From NCBI GenBank assembly GCA_022539475.1, contig VCMS01000091.1, positions 62,001-126,000 of the forward strand: a DNA stretch of 64,000 nt, read 5' to 3'. This document shows, one piece after another, positions 39,927 to 50,392 of the stretch; position 1 is the first letter of the stretch, and each line of letters starts with the position of its first letter. The notes under the pieces are model-generated. The model worked only from the letters and a program-made list of their open reading frames with translations, was not told the DNA's origin and did no database searches. The translations under genes and the position numbers were made by a program. This DNA comes from Gracilaria domingensis (taxonomy: Eukaryota; Rhodophyta; Florideophyceae; Gracilariales; Gracilariaceae).

Positions 39927-40886
39927 TTATGCTGGACGTCCATTCATAGACTGCTCAAATACAGAAATCATGTGCTGTGCGATAGTGAAACTGAAAACCA
40001 GCTTGGGGCCGACGACGAGGAGCTTAGGCACCAGACCCTTAAACAGAGCACTTGGGCCCTCCTTTGCTAGTAAGTCGCGTAATATTTTAGATCCACTTTC
40101 ACCGCTTCCAAAATCTCTAGTCTGCAACCTTGTCTTGACAACATCCAAAGGACTGGCAACTGTGATACTCGCAATTCCTCCCGCCGCAGACGCGACGAAA
40201 TTCTGAGCAAACGTGGCGTCATTGAAGTTCTTCAGCCCAAATACACGCTCCTTGACAAAGGCAGAAGCACCAAAGAGGGCAAAACTGCCAGGAGCGTTCC
40301 GTGCAGCAGTCCAACCCGCACCTCGATATAAGCCTGATATCCGCTCTTCACGCAAAATAGTGAGCAGTCCTCTTCCTCGCAAAGCTTCCGGATTGTTTTG
40401 ACTCTTGATTTTGAGGACATCCAGAGGCAAAAGGGCGATTTCACCAACTCCAACAGCAGCACCGCTGATGGCATGTACCCACATCTTGGCTTTTCCCTTA
40501 TCTCCGCCAACCAGGTTTTCAATCTGTGATCCGAAACGGCGCTCCATCATCTCCCTCACAAACGGTTGACCACCAAATTTGTAGACCCGCTGCAAGATCT
40601 TATAACCGGCCGCAAAGGACAAACCAGGGAACAAAGAGGTATATTTCCGAAATGCGCCAGCACCATGTGCTTCTCGAAAGATGATACGAGAGTACCCCTC
40701 CATGGCCATGGTCGTCGATACGCCCCGTGTACGAATTGTATCCGGAGAATTCATGAGCCGTTTTGCTACGGTATCGACAGGATGAAAGCCAAAAAGTTCC
40801 ACAACTCCAGCAAACGCACTGCCAGTTACGCGCGCAAGCGGAACAGCAGATCGATCCTCTCGGCATTTTCGTCCTGGCGGGCTCAT
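39927..40886 (-). CDS. Mitochondrial GTP/GDP carrier (GGC1-like)
   Basis: The product is 319 residues, with six membrane segments in three repeats of the mitochondrial carrier family. Signature motifs are FHPVDTVAKRL, LLPLDVLKIKSQ and ASPLDVVKTRLQ. The characteristic stretches FPGLSFAAGYKILQRVYKFG, RGAGWTAARNAPGSFALFG and GLVPKLLVVGPKLVFSF match the yeast GTP/GDP exchanger Ggc1 closely throughout. Ggc1 imports GTP and exports GDP across the inner membrane and influences mitochondrial iron balance. Length and motifs are complete. Start: the first Met (MSPPGRKCRED) gives a short, basic N-terminus. Confidence 0.93.
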   Translation of the reverse strand: MSPPGRKCREDRSAVPLARVTGSAFAGVVELFGFHPVDTVAKRLMNSPDTIRTRGVSTTMAMEGYSRIIFREAHGAGAFRKYTSLFPGLSFAAGYKILQRVYKFGGQPFVREMMERRFGSQIENLVGGDKGKAKMWVHAISGAAVGVGEIALLPLDVLKIKSQNNPEALRGRGLLTILREERISGLYRGAGWTAARNAPGSFALFGASAFVKERVFGLKNFNDATFAQNFVASAAGGIASITVASPLDVVKTRLQTRDFGSGESGSKILRDLLAKEGPSALFKGLVPKLLVVGPKLVFSFTIAQHMISVFEQSMNGRPA

Positions 40887-41497
40887 CTTGAAGAATTCTG
40901 GTGCGTTTCGACAGAGACTGGAAATCTAGAAGGAGCTTTTGTCAGAAAGCTTTGTTATGGAAGTCACCTGAAGTACCCTGGTACCAATCCTTCTACCGCA
41001 ATGTGAACGAAGAACGAGGGGATCAGAGCAATTTTGCAGCAACGATTGTCGCGGTGCACACCTGTCCACGTTCCGTGTACCAGCGGTACACTTACGTGTA
41101 CACGCCAATGAAGCCAACGTTGTCGTCGGCCAGAAGCCTTGACTGTCTCAAGTGTCTGACTTCAATAGATGTCATTATTACATATGGCGACATCGGGGGG
41201 TGTCTATGATCGTCTCCTAAATTGGAATGCTGGCTGCTAGCTCGCAGAGAGGTGATGCGTTAAAGCGTGTTGTAGGGGTGTGTCAGGAATGCATGGCAAG
41301 TTTACTGGAAGTGGCGCTAGTCGCCTGTTCTCAGGTACCGTCGTAGACGCTTGCAGCAACCAGTGACGTTGACAAAGATGTGTGAAAAAGAAAATAGCAT
41401 TGCGTCACAAATTTGTCCAAGCCAAAGACTTTTATGTGTTACACACTTAGTGTGGAATCTTCTTTCATCTTCCAAAGAGCATAACAGCACTAACTGA
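40887..41497. other. Intergenic region
   Basis: About 610 bp upstream of the carrier gene and downstream of the secreted-protein gene. No gene, tRNA or repeat is seen. Confidence 0.5.
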
Positions 41498-42094
41498 TTA
41501 GTTTTCGAAAAGTAGTTTGAGACTCGAAACTCCAGACTCCGCGTCGTAGTCCAATACATTGCTGTTAGGATCAAAGACGGCGGAAAAGTTTGGCACCGCT
41601 TGAAGGCTGGCGTAAGCATCTTCGTACACGGTCTGATCCACTTGACAATCATCACCAAGGGTGGTAATGATGAGAACAATACCACAGGGAAGGGCTACCA
41701 CCTTCGCACCAGCACAATCGTATCCTTTGTTGAGGAAGAACTGGAGACAAATAGTTTGAACTTGGTCGGCTTGCTCTTCTGGAGTATCGTCAATGCCAAA
41801 ACTATAAGGAGATACAGACGGAGAGGGAGTTGGTGTTGCCGTTCCAGTTGGAGTTGGCGCTATAGAAGCAATAAGCGTCGGACAACATCTCCACCCGAAT
41901 GTAACGAAAACGTTATTACCTCCTATCTGGCAAAGATTGACGGCACAGTTGGTCGGGCAAACCGGGTTTGTGCCTTTTATGCACGTACAAGGACAAAAAG
42001 CTTGCGGTCCCGACAAAATTTGCGTTTTGGCGACGCAGAACAAGTTGGATAAACAGAAAAATGTGACGGCGGCGAAAAGACGGGTTGAGTTCAT
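41498..42094 (-). CDS. Small secreted Cys-rich protein with Thr/Pro linker
   Basis: Start at MNSTRLFAAVTFFCLS (198 residues); the frame continues upstream, but this Met gives a classic signal peptide cleaved near VAKTQ. The mature protein has a Cys-rich N-terminal segment (CPCTCIKGTNPVCPTNCAVNLC) ending at GWRCCP. A TPTPTGTATPTPSPSVSP linker, probably O-glycosylated, leads to a C-terminal domain of about 90 residues with paired Cys. This layout suits a cell-wall or extracellular protein. The Cys pattern loosely recalls extracellular-matrix modules. No family is recognised. Confidence 0.6.
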   Translation of the reverse strand: MNSTRLFAAVTFFCLSNLFCVAKTQILSGPQAFCPCTCIKGTNPVCPTNCAVNLCQIGGNNVFVTFGWRCCPTLIASIAPTPTGTATPTPSPSVSPYSFGIDDTPEEQADQVQTICLQFFLNKGYDCAGAKVVALPCGIVLIITTLGDDCQVDQTVYEDAYASLQAVPNFSAVFDPNSNVLDYDAESGVSSLKLLFEN

Positions 42095-42714
42095 GGTGCA
42101 GAGGCTCGCCAGTGAGCACGACCGAAGAGTTTGGCTGAAAGTTATGAAACGGATTCTGCTCAAAAGTTGCGCTTAAGTAGAGATTGAAAGAAGCATGATA
42201 GGTGGAAAGGCGGCAAAGAGAAATGGAAGGGGCAATCACTCGTAGTAGAAGATAAAGGAAAGGGGCACCATGGCGTAAGGGCGTTGAAACAAAGACCAGA
42301 CCTGGACCGAAGCTTCTTCCAGAGAACAGGAACCAGCAAAACGTTACAGAACTTCTCTCTAGAGTTGTGATTGAGGCCTTGAGGTGAGCTCTTTCTCGCT
42401 CTGCTTATGCATCTGATCCCACCGCCTTCTCGCCATCTCAGTCTCACTTGCGCTAGCTTTAAGCCATCATAGGGCCTTATCAATACTATTTTATGAGCAC
42501 TATGATGATTGCAATATGCGTTCAAGATCCTACGCCACGGCTCGCCTCTATAAAGGGCCTGGAACGATGTATTGCGGAAAAGAACAACTTATGTCGATGT
42601 TGATCGCGAGCTCTTGCGGAAAGAGCCATAAAGCGGGCGTCCGAAGGGGAGGAAGGTACAAGTGAGTAATAAACGCTTTTGCCTCATCTCGTGTTGCTGC
42701 TCGGGCCTCGGGCC
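42095..42714. other. Gene-poor region
   Basis: No convincing coding sequence. A TATAAA element at 42549-42554 (CTCTATAAAGGGCC) resembles a promoter, but no gene can be attached to it with confidence. Confidence 0.4.
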
Positions 42715-43272
42715 TCAATTGCGCCACTCCCCAAAGCTACGCTTGCGATTCAGCATGCAGTCTGCGTTTGGCACGTGCTGCACGTGAAAAAACGAACACC
42801 TACAAGGTTTTGCTTCGTAGCAGTCTATTTTCCCAACAGAGACTACTCCGTTCAGCCAAGCCAACGTCTTCTTTAGCTTCGTATGATGCAAGATGACAAG
42901 CATCAACAGTTGCTGGTACTCCGCCTGCGCACGCACAGGATTGGCCCTATCCCAGTGCCTTTGGTTTGCAAGAACTCCCTGACATGTCTTTCCCCGCTCT
43001 ATCACTTGGGTGAAAGTGCAGTGGAGCGGGTGGCCCGCTGACTCGCCGCCGCAGCTCCGAATTGCGCCGACGAAGCACTGCATCGCCCTCCACGCACACA
43101 CCCTCGGGCGCCGGCGTGTATACACCCGAAATCTCCATTTAAGCACTGTCATGAGCGTACAGAGAAGCATCATATTCAATGTCCACCGATTGAGCAGCCT
43201 CGAATATGATGACAGGCAATGCTGATCTAAGATCCAGTCAGAAAATATTTCAAGTGCCGATGCCAGTTGCAA
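42715..43272 (-). CDS. Uncertain 185-residue ORF
   Basis: The frame is open with mixed composition and several Cys and His residues, but no recognisable domain. It overlaps other ORFs of equal quality, so it may be chance. It is recorded because it is the longest frame in an otherwise empty 4 kb. Confidence 0.2.
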   Translation of the reverse strand: MQLASALEIFSDWILDQHCLSSYSRLLNRWTLNMMLLCTLMTVLKWRFRVYTRRRPRVCAWRAMQCFVGAIRSCGGESAGHPLHCTFTQVIERGKTCQGVLANQRHWDRANPVRAQAEYQQLLMLVILHHTKLKKTLAWLNGVVSVGKIDCYEAKPCRCSFFHVQHVPNADCMLNRKRSFGEWRN

Positions 43273-43305
43273 GCTTACGGCAGCAGAGTCGATGTGTTAG
43301 GTTCA

Positions 43306-43683
43306 TCAACTTCCTGACGATGCTTCTTGAGTCAGCCCCAAGGCGTGCGTGAGTTCCAAACAGTGCGCGGCGTACATTATGACAGACTGAAATTGCATAA
43401 AGTTAGCCATGGCTTCGAAGCGCGATACAGATATCGAGAGTTTAAAACACACGTTGCAACTCTTGTTAGTAGTGATCATACCACGACGAGAAACAATGTC
43501 CAAGACAGTTTGAAATACTCTGGGCAGCGAGTACTCGGCAGCAAGCATAGTCCAAAGAACAACAGCAATTAAACATGTGGAATAAATAGCATTCAACGCC
43601 AATACTACGGATATCGAAGTTGTGATCAAATCGAGCAGATAGGTTGCGATGGCATTTGGAGTTTGTAAAATCATCCAGGCCAA
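43306..43683 (-). CDS. Uncertain small hydrophobic protein ORF
   Basis: The product would be 125 residues with two hydrophobic stretches, around residues 10-50, that could span a membrane. Nothing conserved is recognised. It may be a chance frame. Confidence 0.2.
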   Translation of the reverse strand: MAWMILQTPNAIATYLLDLITTSISVVLALNAIYSTCLIAVVLWTMLAAEYSLPRVFQTVLDIVSRRGMITTNKSCNVCFKLSISVSRFEAMANFMQFQSVIMYAAHCLELTHALGLTQEASSGS

Positions 43684-43739
43684 AGTGTGTGAACAAAAGA
43701 AAGGTAGATATACAGAATGTCTCTAGGGAGGGACGCATC

Positions 43740-46282
43740 CAGCCAGTCGGGCAACCGAGAGATGCAAAACACGCTCTCTCAGAGAGAATAAGCCAGAGAG
43801 ATTAGAACAGCGTCAAGGAGTAAGACCTAACAACTTGAGATGCATAAAGTAGTGACGTACAGTGCCCTAATGTGGATCACTTGCCCTAATATACGATTAT
43901 TTGACCATTTAACCCCTATACAAGGGTTCTCTCTGTTGTCAGCTGACAGGGCTTGCTCACAGAGAACGTAACTACCCGTGACAATATCACGCCAATACCT
44001 CCACCACACGGCTAATTGATGATGATCCATAGTGCTACTCCTTCAGCCAAACCCTGAAAAAAAGTAGAGGTGTTTGTGGAATTCACGAAAATGTGTGCCT
44101 TTGAGAAAAGATTTTGCTTCTGTCGAACGGGCAACTGGCTATGTATGGTAGCAGGGGTCATTTTATTGCCTACACAAATGTCTGGTATTAGCAGGGTCAC
44201 CGCCTTCAAAATCTTCATCTTTTGTTAGTCCTGTTTCTACAAAACTGGAGTGTTTTCCATTTAAAATCCTGTAAAACCCAAGTAAGTATCGTATGGTTTG
44301 ATCCTTGACAACTCTATTCATTGTGTTCTCTTGTAGAAAGCAAACTTCAATGTTTGAGAGCTAGCTTCACACAAATATCTAAGAGACATGTGTAAAACAT
44401 TTTTCCTCAAGAGAATTGGCCTTTGTTCAATATCACTTCTATGCATTATTGTCAAGTACAACTGATAAAGCTAAGCATAACAAAAACGGTATTTTTGAAG
44501 AAGTGCAGTTCAGCTTTGTTCTTCTTGGACGACCTATCAATCTTATGACACATGCGATATTGTACAAGTACCATCTTGACTTATATTCATCATATATGCA
44601 TAAGCGCGCGTAAAGGGATGGTTTTGATTGGTTTACCTACCATTTACCGGTACCACCTCTACATATCTGATTATAACTATATAAATATATGTGAAGTAGT
44701 TTAAACTTTTTGCTTCGACAGTTACTCAAACAATACATTCTCTCTAGATTCTTTGGGCAACTACATCTATGGAAACCATATGTTCATCATTTCGTTACAT
44801 TGTACCGCCCATGAGTCGCTTTAATCAAAATCTTGCTCGTTTCGCTACCTCCACCGTCAAGATTTTGGTACTGAAAAGGTCAAAGTGGTGCAAACCGGGT
44901 GACGGGAAAACAACAGCCTCGTCGCGGAAGACCACCAACAGGGGTGTTCGAACCCTGCTCCCTACAGGGGTAGACGCAGTGACAGAATCCTCCGATAGAG
45001 CCAACACGAGCCGGGTGTAAATCCGGGTGACCCCGATCTGGGCGTGCAGTCGGAGGTAAAGGGAGTAGAATCGGCGTAGGTATCCGGATGGTTCCGGCGA
45101 GCCACAGCGAGTGAAAGTATACAGCCCAACGGTATGGGACGACAAAAGATTAGCCAGCGAGCCGCACTGCGGAGCACTGACTCGAGATAACAGAAATAAG
45201 TCCCGAGACTAATGACCAAGACCTGTATGACAGGTCTAAGTATCGAAGAGCAGTAAGACGAAAGTGAAAACAATAGAATAGATAGTAAAGGTGCCATGAC
45301 GACGGATTAGTACTCCTGAGAGATGAAAGTTGGTTGATCAGCCCGGAATTGCGGCGGTATTCCCCAGGATGGGGCTGGTGACCGTGCGCGAGCGGCAAGA
45401 AGATCAGAGCCAAAGGCCTCGTTGAGGTTTACTTTACGTACAGTGGCGGCAAGTGCCGCCACTTATAAACGGAACTTGAAAATATCAATTAAAATATCTA
45501 ACTATCCAGCGCTGCCGGCCAATACACTACAGGTCTGCCCCCGTGGCAGGCTTGCCACGGCGCCCGCGCGATCGGGCCAACTTTGCCCACGTGTGCAGAA
45601 ATACTACCCTTCCTAGGCATACCCCAAAATAGGGGCACTACCCCAGTAGCCTCTCATAACCTGAGGTGTCGAAGCCGGTAACGGATCAACAAACTATGAA
45701 AAGCACCTCGGTGCATCCCCACAAAGGGCGTTTTGCTCTACAGTCAGACCTCTTAGCAGGGCTGATATTTTCGTATGTTGAGCCCGGAGTACAAAGAAAC
45801 ATCGAAAGCACTACTTTCTGTGTGGAAGTATGAGACGGACGAAGCTACCGCTCGTACTGCATTTATCAGTGTAAAGTTCTAATCGTTTCCAGCGTTGAAC
45901 AACGTCTCTCTTAAGTGATGCACAAGCTTGTCAAGATTCCAAATCGTGCTACCTTGGGCCAACAGTTCTGGCGTAATCAGCGTTGCTCTATACATCTTTG
46001 TGATGCCTATCAAACTATTCCAAGAATGATATGTTTTCGTTTTTAGAAGATTAGTTCCACTCTGATATAAGTCTCTCGACGAACGAGGAGAAATAGAAAT
46101 TTGGATGATCAGGATGTTCAACTGCTACAGAGAGGTCTTTTCCAGAGCACCACAAAAGCTCAAGAATGATGTGCGCATATGATCCTATTACATCGGTTAG
46201 TCTAACAATTTTTTTTTCGAAGCGAACGTGACTCTAACAAACACTGAAGCACACAAGGCATCCTCGGTTTTTCTCACGCTAA
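43740..46282. other. Gene desert, possible decayed repetitive DNA
   Basis: Over 2.5 kb without a believable gene on either strand. A GC-richer island at 44880-45660 lies in AT-rich flanks and contains perfect hairpins. Read on the minus strand, 43830-43690 has a TGTTAG start and a composition reminiscent of a retrotransposon LTR, but no second copy or polyprotein is present to prove it. Confidence 0.35.
45442..45463. repeat. Perfect 10-bp stem hairpin
   Basis: AGTGGCGGCA-AG-TGCCGCCACT. About 80 bp further on a second hairpin (45541-45560, CCGTGGCA-GGCT-TGCCACGG) shares the same style and GC content. Confidence 0.7.
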
Positions 46283-46807
46283 CTATCTAGCTAACTTTGA
46301 AACGTTGCACACCTGCACATTCGACATGAATGTGCTTCTTCTGTAGTCTGTGGTACTGTCCTCATCGACTTCTGTGTCGCACCAACGGCAACCGGGTGCG
46401 CAGCGTCGACGGGTGGATGCATGCTGGCGGGGAGCGTTTGGTGTTGCGACGTGGCGACGTTTGACGCAGATTGTTGGTGTGGGTGTGGGGCGCGCGATGG
46501 TTGCGGTTGTTGATTTTTTTGCGATGGTTGAGTTTGCTGCTGCTGCTGCTAAAGATCTGGTGGGATGGGATACTGCCGCACGAAGAACGACGAACGTTGT
46601 TGGGCGTTGTAGCGATGCTAATTGGCTTCGTTTAACGGTACGGGAAACGACAGGAGCTGCACAGGGAGATGCAAGGCACAAGAAGAAGAGAAGGACTGCA
46701 CAGGCAACGTCTGTGTTCTGCAAAGTGGAATATAGTCTGTTCGCTTTGGAAACTAAGCTAGTTTTGGGGCTATTTGGGGCGCGCGAGGGGGTAGCAGAGG
46801 CTGGCAC
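46283..46807 (-). CDS. Uncertain 174-residue ORF with a hydrophobic segment
   Basis: One hydrophobic stretch (VACAVLLFFLCLASPC) is followed by a Ser/Thr/Ala/Pro-rich middle and a Cys pair (CAPGCRWC). The opposite strand has an equally long frame, so coding strand and reality are unsure. Confidence 0.2.
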   Translation of the reverse strand: MPASATPSRAPNSPKTSLVSKANRLYSTLQNTDVACAVLLFFLCLASPCAAPVVSRTVKRSQLASLQRPTTFVVLRAAVSHPTRSLAAAAANSTIAKKSTTATIARPTPTPTICVKRRHVATPNAPRQHASTRRRCAPGCRWCDTEVDEDSTTDYRRSTFMSNVQVCNVSKLAR

Positions 46808-47175
46808 TCAAAAAATTAAGAAAGTTTGGAATATTAAATTCCATTTCGCGCAGTTTAGTTCTTGGGTCCCCTAGTTTTTGTAGAGGTTCTACTTCGCCGC
46901 ACCACCCCATTCACTCTTTTCCGCGACCCTCTCTCAAAACTGCACTCGTGCTAGTTTGCGTTTCCATTTTCTCCCATGTTGCAATGCCAATCGCAACTCA
47001 TCCCATCTCAATCATCCCATCACTTCTTCCCAGTCCACACCACCCCCGCTATTTACCCATTTCTCGCCCATCACGCGTTCGCATCCTCTCTCTCCGTCTC
47101 CGCAAACGTCATTTTATAGAATTCAGGTGGACAACCCTCCCCCTTCTCGTATACCCGCCTCGCCCCAAAACGGCT

Positions 47176-48105
47176 TCACATCCCTCCCATCCTTCTCTCC
47201 TCCTGTCCCCTCAGAATCCCCTTCGCAGTCCGCGCTACCTCCGCCGCACTCCTAAACCCAGTCACCACCGGAGCTCCCACTCCCTCCCGCGGCACCTCCT
47301 CCACCACCTTCTTCATCTCCTTACGCCTCTTCTTCAGACGGCTCTTCCCATCCCCAACCCCACCACCCTTTGTCTTCGGTGTCACAGGGGACCCCTTCTG
47401 CACCGCCACCCTTCTTACACTTCCCTTCTCCGTCTTTCCCTCCACACTTCCTTTCACCGTCTCCTCTTCCACCAATCTTTGCCTCTTGCCCAGCTCCTCC
47501 ACCTCCTTCTCCAGCACGTCCAACCTCTCGTTCAGAACCCTATTCTCCTCCCGCAACTCTCCAACCTCCCTTCCCGCACACTCCACTATCCCATACACAT
47601 GATTTCTCATCTCCACTCCCAATACCGACAACGAATTCCGCAGGCTCGAAATCGCCTCAACCGAAACACCACTACCACCCCCACTCAGCGCCACACCGCC
47701 CATTTCCGTTACAATCTCCACAATTCCATCGTCCAGTTGCTCCTTCATCACCAACCCCAACATCCCCACCCTCGCCTTCATCTCCCCCACAAACCGCATC
47801 TCCCTGTCACCCTCTCCGCCCCCACTCTCTATCTGGTCTCCAACCTCTAACTGACTCAGATGCACCGCACCCCTTCTCTCCATTGCGACCCCCTCCACCT
47901 CCAATTCTACCCCCTTCTCCACCTCATCACCATCCCCTCTCCTCGCCTCACACTTCTTTCCTTCATCAGCCACTTCCTTCTTCTGCGACATCCGACCAGC
48001 CGCCGTAATCACGTCCTCTTCCGGCTTTGGTGACGGCGTCTGCGGTACCTCCTCCCCCTCCAACAGCGCCAACAGCTCCTCATCCTTCACGTATCCGTTC
48101 GACAT
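47176..48105 (-). CDS. Coiled-coil protein encoded by an extremely purine-rich strand
   Basis: Start at MSNGYVKDEELLALLEGEE, 309 residues. The protein is Glu/Gly/Val/Lys/Arg-rich. A helical region (about 105-175) leads into a canonical coiled coil at about 175-225 (LREENRVLNERLDVLEKEVEEL). A Lys-rich nuclear-localisation-like cluster (SRLKKRRKEMKK) lies near the C-terminus. The coding strand is overwhelmingly A and G for nearly 1 kb, which makes the opposite strand look like an ORF too. It could be a nucleic-acid-binding or mobile-element structural protein. No family is recognised. Confidence 0.5.
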   Translation of the reverse strand: MSNGYVKDEELLALLEGEEVPQTPSPKPEEDVITAAGRMSQKKEVADEGKKCEARRGDGDEVEKGVELEVEGVAMERRGAVHLSQLEVGDQIESGGGEGDREMRFVGEMKARVGMLGLVMKEQLDDGIVEIVTEMGGVALSGGGSGVSVEAISSLRNSLSVLGVEMRNHVYGIVECAGREVGELREENRVLNERLDVLEKEVEELGKRQRLVEEETVKGSVEGKTEKGSVRRVAVQKGSPVTPKTKGGGVGDGKSRLKKRRKEMKKVVEEVPREGVGAPVVTGFRSAAEVARTAKGILRGQEERRMGGM

Positions 48106-48446
48106 CTTCAGAAGAAGAAGTAGTAGTTGGATCGAAGTTTCCGCTGCGATACAGTGCAATCGAGCTAAACTGTGCTGTCCACCCCCACTGTCCAACCACA
48201 CGGGCTATATCCAGCACCATGATTGTCCCTGTTTCCCTCATCCCATTTCCCGCCAAAACATCTACTGTACACCTCCGCACCTTCCACTATTTGAGCGCCA
48301 CCTCTCTGTCTCCTCTTTCGCGCTCACATAATCCCCACCCACCTCTCCTCGACCGGCGATATTTTTCTCTTCCACCATAACCCTACTCGATGGTTATAGC
48401 AAAACAGGAAGATATTGCCAGTGGAGGCAAGCTAGGGACTAGTGAT

Positions 48447-48700
48447 TGTACTTAGAGTTGCTCACCCTCTGTCTCGACTGGGGGCATGTTCTTCTTCCGT
48501 CACATCCTTTGTGGGTTGTGAAAAAAAAAGAATATGTCACCACTCGACACCGGATGGGTAACAATGGTAGCACGTAGAGTAGTTCATCCTCCCTCTCAGC
48601 GTCCACTGGGGATATATTGATGTTCTCTCACATCCTTTCCCGGTTGTGATACAAGAGAAATACATCTCCAATGGACACGGAGAATATAGTCGTGATAACA
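48447..48700. repeat. Two diverged tandem copies of a ~120 bp unit
   Basis: Copy 1 (48447-48566) and copy 2 (48567-48700) share ordered blocks: AGAGT.GTTCA.CCTC, CACTGGGG or GACTGGGGG, TCACATCCTTT, GGTTGTGA, and a closing GTAACAATG. They are diverged by substitutions and small indels, like old satellite DNA. Confidence 0.55.
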
Positions 48701-48745
48701 CGTAAAGGTAACAATGTAATAAACAATAAATTTATGCTACTATCT

Positions 48746-49060
48746 CTAACCAACCTTTCGAAAACCAGCTATGACATGAGCTGGGTTACTCGAGCCAAAG
48801 ATGGCAGATCCTGCAACTGAAATGTTTGCACCGGCCTTCACTACTGCTTTCACAGTACTCAGTCCAATACCTCCATCCACCTGTATCCCTATTCTTGGGT
48901 ACAACTTCCTTGCATGTCGCACCTTATCAAGAACACCCTCCATAAACGCCTGTCCTCCAAACCCTGGCTCCACCGTCATCAACAATAACATGTCTACAAC
49001 TCCTTCCTTCATAAGTGCTTCTACGACCTTTATAGACGTATTCGGGCGCAACCCAACTCC
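48746..49060 (-). pseudogene. Ribulose-phosphate 3-epimerase, C-terminal fragment
   Basis: About 105 residues match the second half of the RPE TIM barrel: GVGLRPNTSIKVVEAL, MLLLMTVEPGFGGQAFM, the catalytic-Asp strand QVDGGIGLSTV, and GANISVAGSAIFGSSNP, ending at the normal C-terminus. A TAA lies in frame just upstream of KDGVGL, with no ATG. The first ~125 residues, including half of the active-site metal ligands, are missing. No splice acceptor links it to upstream coding sequence. It is best read as a truncated copy; the functional RPE must be elsewhere. Confidence 0.8.
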
Positions 49061-49348
49061 ATCCTTTTAATTATGGCAATCCGAGTGAAGCTATAAAACC
49101 CGTTCACGTCATTTATGAAGCCAAAATGGCTCCTTTCATCCTGTATTCAAGCTCCCCGTAACTCGTACATTACAACTACTTTACAACTCAGGTTCGAAAT
49201 CAGTTTCATTCATTGCACACTTTCTACTCTTCCACCTACCTTTCATAAAACATCATCACACTTTGTGGCTTGTCGTCTCATACAAGCCCTATCATTCATT
49301 CAGTACAATCACATATCATACATTTCGCTCACTTTCACAAAGTGAACC

Positions 49349-50392
49349 ATGTTCCCGTTCTGCGCTTCCCAACCGTTTGTACTTAAGTATCACTCTTTAC
49401 CCCAGCAGTTCTCCGCCCCATCTTCCATTTCTATCGTCACACAAAAACATTCGAACACTTGCAATGAACTCCCAGTCCGACATGCCTCTCTGCCTCCGAG
49501 TCCCAGATACTCTGACGTCCCTCAGGCCTCATCTCCCGCCCGAAGGACTCGGGCCGTTATTGTTGGAACGGGGCGTATAGGTACCATGCTGGCCAACGAA
49601 GAAGATACGGTCATTTCCGCACACGAATTCTGCAGCATGGCTGCTACCTCTCATCTTTCTGATGTACCGATACTAGTTTGTGGAAGAACGAACACCCTGG
49701 AGACCGTAATTCAGGCTTGCCCTTATTCGCTCAGAGAGAATCCCGTTTTCTTCCAGAATGGAGACATCATACCATTGGTTTCGAAGCTCGGTGTGGACAA
49801 ATGTTCAAAAGTTGTCCTATACGTTGGTGTCCCCTCAAGAAACGCAGCTCCGCAGGATGGTGTCACTCCTCAAAGTCCGGATGGTCTCACTGTCGCAACA
49901 GGAAAGTGGGCCTCCAACGTTGCAGACAGGTTTAGGTCTATGGGTCTCACTTGCGGGGTTGTCGACCAAGACACATTTCTCGTAAGCTATTATGAGAAGC
50001 TCGTGTGGCTATCAGCGTTCAACATCGTCGGGGCCTCAAGAGGTTTCATTCCTATGGACGTAGTCGCTACGGAGTGCAGTACGGTTGTGCTCACAATAAT
50101 GAAAGAGCTGTTGAAGATAGTTTCGCTTAAGACAGGTACTACTTTCAACCTGGAAGAGACCGTTGGGCGACTTCTTGCATATGGGAAAACTCTCGTTGGC
50201 TTCCCTACTTCTTTCTCCGACTTTCAGTTTAGGAACGCGTACTTCTACGACTTTTCCCGCCAAGAAAGAAACATTGTAGGTGGTGACCCCGCTCCTTTTC
50301 ATACAAACTACGTCAACGTTGTTAAGGAAAAGTTATCCCCTCCCCATTCCCCCAGCTTTGAGGTTAGAACACATGACTTTTCGGTGTTGTAA
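49349..50392 (+). CDS. Ketopantoate reductase-like NAD(P)-dependent dehydrogenase
   Basis: The product is 347 residues. Residues 1-65 are a Ser/Pro/His-rich extension, possibly a transit peptide or leader; two small in-frame Met codons follow. The Rossmann fold begins 'RAVIVGTGRIGTML' (about 67) with the GxGxxG dinucleotide loop. Strand-helix units lead to 'YEKLVWLSAFNIVGASRG' (about 216), which matches the KxxxN catalytic helix of the ApbA/PanE C-terminal domain, although the Asn position is not unambiguous. Such enzymes reduce 2-ketopantoate to pantoate for CoA synthesis, but many relatives have other substrates. The active-site loop is unusual enough to keep the substrate open. Confidence 0.6.
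   Translation: MFPFCASQPFVLKYHSLPQQFSAPSSISIVTQKHSNTCNELPVRHASLPPSPRYSDVPQASSPARRTRAVIVGTGRIGTMLANEEDTVISAHEFCSMAATSHLSDVPILVCGRTNTLETVIQACPYSLRENPVFFQNGDIIPLVSKLGVDKCSKVVLYVGVPSRNAAPQDGVTPQSPDGLTVATGKWASNVADRFRSMGLTCGVVDQDTFLVSYYEKLVWLSAFNIVGASRGFIPMDVVATECSTVVLTIMKELLKIVSLKTGTTFNLEETVGRLLAYGKTLVGFPTSFSDFQFRNAYFYDFSRQERNIVGGDPAPFHTNYVNVVKEKLSPPHSPSFEVRTHDFSVL

Noticed and set aside
44930..44970. Possible tRNA T-loop (GTTCGAACCC)
   Set aside because: The loop does not give a 5-bp stem with a 7-nt loop, and no matching acceptor stem or D-arm exists on either strand.
45060..45170. Group II intron domain V-like string (GAGCCACAGC...GTGAAAGT...ACGGT)
   Set aside because: Stem pairing and the AGC catalytic triad context do not fit, and no maturase or GUGYG start is nearby.
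46948..47850. 300-residue plus ORF rich in His, Pro, Leu and Ser
   Set aside because: It is produced by the pyrimidine-rich strand; the opposite strand has a coherent coiled coil.
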